A stretch of DNA of 7,457 bases from NCBI GenBank assembly GCA_036505615.1, contig DASXTB010000085.1, positions 1-7,457 of the forward strand, given 5' to 3'. A model generated the notes under the pieces. The model saw only the letters and a list, made by a program, of their open reading frames with translations, was not told the origin of the DNA and did no database searches. Source of the DNA: DASXTB01 sp036505615 (GTDB lineage: Bacteria; Acidobacteriota; UBA6911; JACQSX01). Position 1 is the first letter of the stretch. Every line of letters starts with the position of its first letter. Below, in pieces: positions 6,358 through 7,457 of this stretch. A program made the translations under genes and the position numbers.

Positions 6358-7085
6358 TACTCCAGCTTGCCATTAAAAACCATTTCCTTAGGCTTGAACA
6401 CCACGGTAAATGAATACTGGTCGCGCAGATTGGCAACCAGCCGGACATTGCCGCTGGCTTGGGTGATGAACGGCTCACCGTTCACGTTGCGGGGAAAAAC
6501 AAACTGGGCGCCCAGGCCCTTATTGCCGGGAGGGTAATATTCGGAGACGAAGTTCTTGGCGCCGTCGGATGCGCGCACCAGGTAGGTGTTGTTCTTCAAG
6601 TCTCCGATCGCCATGGCTGCGAACAGCGAAAAGAGTTCGCCTTTGTACTTTTGTTCGTTGGTTTCAAAGTCGATGCCGATAACAATGTGATCGGCAAAAG
6701 TGCTTTCCACAAACCGCTTCAGGTCCTGCTCCTGCTCTGGGCTGGCGGCCCCGGCCTTCTGCGCGCGCAGCAGCGTGAGCCGGCTGATGGCCATCCGTAC
6801 TGGCTTGGCGGAAATCCATCGAATACGGAAATGTCTGTAGACCTCACGGTTGATGCTGCGATCATCTCCAGGCGCCGCCGTGCGGGGAGTCGGCTGGTAG
6901 AACATCTGGCTGGTATCGGCGATGGTGTGAGTCTCTCCCCAGGGCGAACTGTTTAGCACCTGCTGCGCTTCCTTCTCATTCCATTCCGTGTAGGGCTTCG
7001 ATTCCCAGAATTTCGCGGCCAATAAAAAACTCACCGCCAGGAATGCGAAGAACGCGAGGCTGCGACAACGAAAGTTATTACTCAT
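6354..7085 (-). CDS. Exported or membrane-anchored protein of unknown function, partner of the GWxTD gene
   Basis: A complete 243-aa frame from ATG at 7085 to TGA at 6356-6354. Residues 1-8 are polar with two arginines, and 9-25 form one hydrophobic segment (LAFFAFLAVSFLLAAKF), a signal peptide or single membrane anchor. A tryptophan-rich element follows: WNEKEAQQVLNSSPWG at 35-50, a pattern I associate with small acidobacterial exported proteins. Residues 80-130 look helical (basic HFRIRW, then a glutamine- and glutamate-rich stretch). Residues 134-243 look like alternating beta-strands ending VFKPKEMVFNGKLEY. I do not recognise a characterised family. There is no obvious ribosome site, and the sequence just before the ATG is a 7-nt repeat. 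It is co-directional with the GWxTD gene, 178 bp upstream of it, so a shared envelope role and possible co-transcription are inference. Codon use and the uninterrupted frame support a real gene. Confidence 0.85.
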   Translation of the reverse strand: MSNNFRCRSLAFFAFLAVSFLLAAKFWESKPYTEWNEKEAQQVLNSSPWGETHTIADTSQMFYQPTPRTAAPGDDRSINREVYRHFRIRWISAKPVRMAISRLTLLRAQKAGAASPEQEQDLKRFVESTFADHIVIGIDFETNEQKYKGELFSLFAAMAIGDLKNNTYLVRASDGAKNFVSEYYPPGNKGLGAQFVFPRNVNGEPFITQASGNVRLVANLRDQYSFTVVFKPKEMVFNGKLEY

Positions 7086-7086
7086 T

Positions 7087-7107
7087 GGTCATCAGTCATC
7101 GGTCATC
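7087..7107. repeat. Heptanucleotide triple repeat next to a start codon
   Basis: GGTCATC, AGTCATC, GGTCATC stand in perfect 7-nt register. Only one base (7086) separates them from the CAT that is the minus-strand start codon at 7085-7083. On the sense strand this reads GATGACY three times just before the ATG, so the usual ribosome-binding position is filled by repeat sequence and no Shine-Dalgarno motif is seen. Confidence 0.7.
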
Positions 7108-7150
7108 AGTAAGAAGATTATGTCAGAAACCTGGGGGAGACGGCATCTTT

Positions 7151-7322
7151 CATTCCACATTCCGAATTCTACATTCGGCATTCGAATCATTCCGCATTCG
7201 CATCAATCCGCATTCGCATCAATCCGCAATCCGAAATCCGCAATGGAATCATTCCGCATTCCAAATTCCGCAATCCGCAATCAGATCACTCCGCATTCGA
7301 CAAATCCGCAATCCGCAATAAA
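7151..7322. repeat. Degenerate heptanucleotide array, over twenty units
   Basis: The stretch parses into 7-mers of the family CATTCCG / CAATCCG / CATTCGA almost without gaps. An extra AT dinucleotide recurs at the unit edges at 7186, 7202, 7218, 7248 and 7285. An exact 16-nt unit, CATTCGCATCAATCCG, occurs twice in tandem (7195-7210 and 7211-7226). The array starts about 65 bp upstream of the 243-aa gene and ends in the A-tract of the terminator at 7325-7349. Because 7 is not a multiple of 3, each of the three frames on a strand reads the same heptapeptide-like pattern (H-S-A-F-R-I-P on the plus strand). Open frames across it are therefore artefacts. Confidence 0.85.
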
Positions 7323-7349
7323 AAAGGCCCCGCCAGAACGACGGGGCCT
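7317..7349 (-). terminator. Intrinsic terminator of the right-hand minus-strand gene
   Basis: Arms AGGCCCCG (7325-7332) and CGGGGCCT (7342-7349) are perfect 8-bp complements with a 9-nt loop. On the minus strand the stem is followed directly by a T-tract (7324-7319 read leftward, then ATT), the classic rho-independent form. It starts about 18 nt past the stop codon at 7369-7367. A second small hairpin (7351-7356 with 7363-7368) sits between the stop and the terminator. It separates this gene from the 243-aa gene, which therefore needs its own promoter or read-through. Confidence 0.88.
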
Positions 7350-7366
7350 CAGCTCCAGAAGCGGAG

Positions 7367-7457
7367 CTAGAAGTTAAATCGCGCTACCAACTGGATCATC
7401 CTCCCGCCGGGATCGTTCGTGGTGGAAAGATCCTGATAGGCGAAGCCGGTCTGCCCG
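7367..7457 (-). CDS. Outer-membrane barrel protein, probably a TonB-dependent receptor, C-terminal fragment
   Basis: The frame enters from the right edge and runs 29 codons to TAG at 7369-7367. The tail reads GFAYQDLSTTNDPGG then RMIQLVARFNF. It has alternating hydrophobic residues in the last strand and a terminal phenylalanine, which is the outer-membrane barrel signature recognised by the assembly machinery. The phrase T-N-D-P-x-x-x-M-Q-L-x-x-R-F-x-F resembles the last strand of acidobacterial Oar-like receptors, and the neighbouring complete receptor ends in a similar way (LQLGFRVHW). Only the C-terminus is present, so another barrel such as a porin cannot be excluded. The strong terminator directly downstream supports a real gene end. 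Confidence 0.65.
   Translation of the reverse strand, partial: GQTGFAYQDLSTTNDPGGRMIQLVARFNF

Noticed and set aside
6176..6478. Longer start for the GWxTD gene at 6478
   Set aside because: It would overlap the 243-aa gene in another frame, translate repeat sequence, and bury the signal peptide more than 130 residues inside.
7151..7322. Possible CRISPR array
   Set aside because: Units are only 7 nt, degenerate and without spacers. No cas-like gene is present.
1..7457. tRNA, rRNA, insertion sequence, phage or defence genes
   Set aside because: No cloverleaf, rRNA-like segment, transposase or integrase frame, or nuclease/helicase motif was seen on either strand.

Overview
The window looks like a stretch of an acidobacterial chromosome, probably from a soil member of class Terriglobia. 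The reasons are a large Oar-type TonB-dependent receptor with an N-terminal carboxypeptidase-regulatory-like domain, the C-terminus of a second receptor-like barrel, a GWxTD-domain protein paired with a small exported protein of unknown function, and intergenic regions full of GC-rich palindromes and short-period repeats. The taxonomic call is inference from gene families, since there is no rRNA or other marker here.

Layout. 1-93 (+): last 30 codons of a glutaryl-CoA-dehydrogenase-like acyl-CoA dehydrogenase. 94-697: intergenic. It holds a chain of small GC-rich palindromes (98-283), then a 101-bp element with nested inverted repeats (358-458), then a more AT-rich leader with a possible promoter and a clear ribosome binding site. 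698-4138 (+): complete TonB-dependent receptor. 4139-4495: convergent intergenic region with another palindrome cluster, which includes a second copy of a repeat found upstream of the receptor. 6175-4496 (-): GWxTD-domain exported protein. 6176-6353: spacer with 10-, 8- and 7-nt repeats. 7085-6354 (-): 243-aa membrane-anchored or exported protein of unknown function. 7086-7324: leader containing a 7-nt triple repeat and a degenerate heptanucleotide array of about 170 bp. 7317-7349 (-): intrinsic terminator of the next minus-strand gene, whose C-terminus (7457-7367) looks like another outer-membrane barrel receptor.

How it fits together. The complete receptor is an outer-membrane energy-coupled transporter with its own leader. 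The two minus-strand genes lie in the same direction, 178 bp apart, and both carry N-terminal export or membrane signals, so they may act together in the envelope; their biochemical role is unknown. The glutaryl-CoA dehydrogenase fragment is an unrelated metabolic gene at the edge.

I see no convincing new defence, mobile or RNA-guided system. The least explained material is the repetitive non-coding DNA. One part is the nested-palindrome element ahead of the receptor. The other is the set of 7- and 8-nt periodic arrays that fill the spacers around the 243-aa gene, touching its stop codon and lying one base from its start codon.
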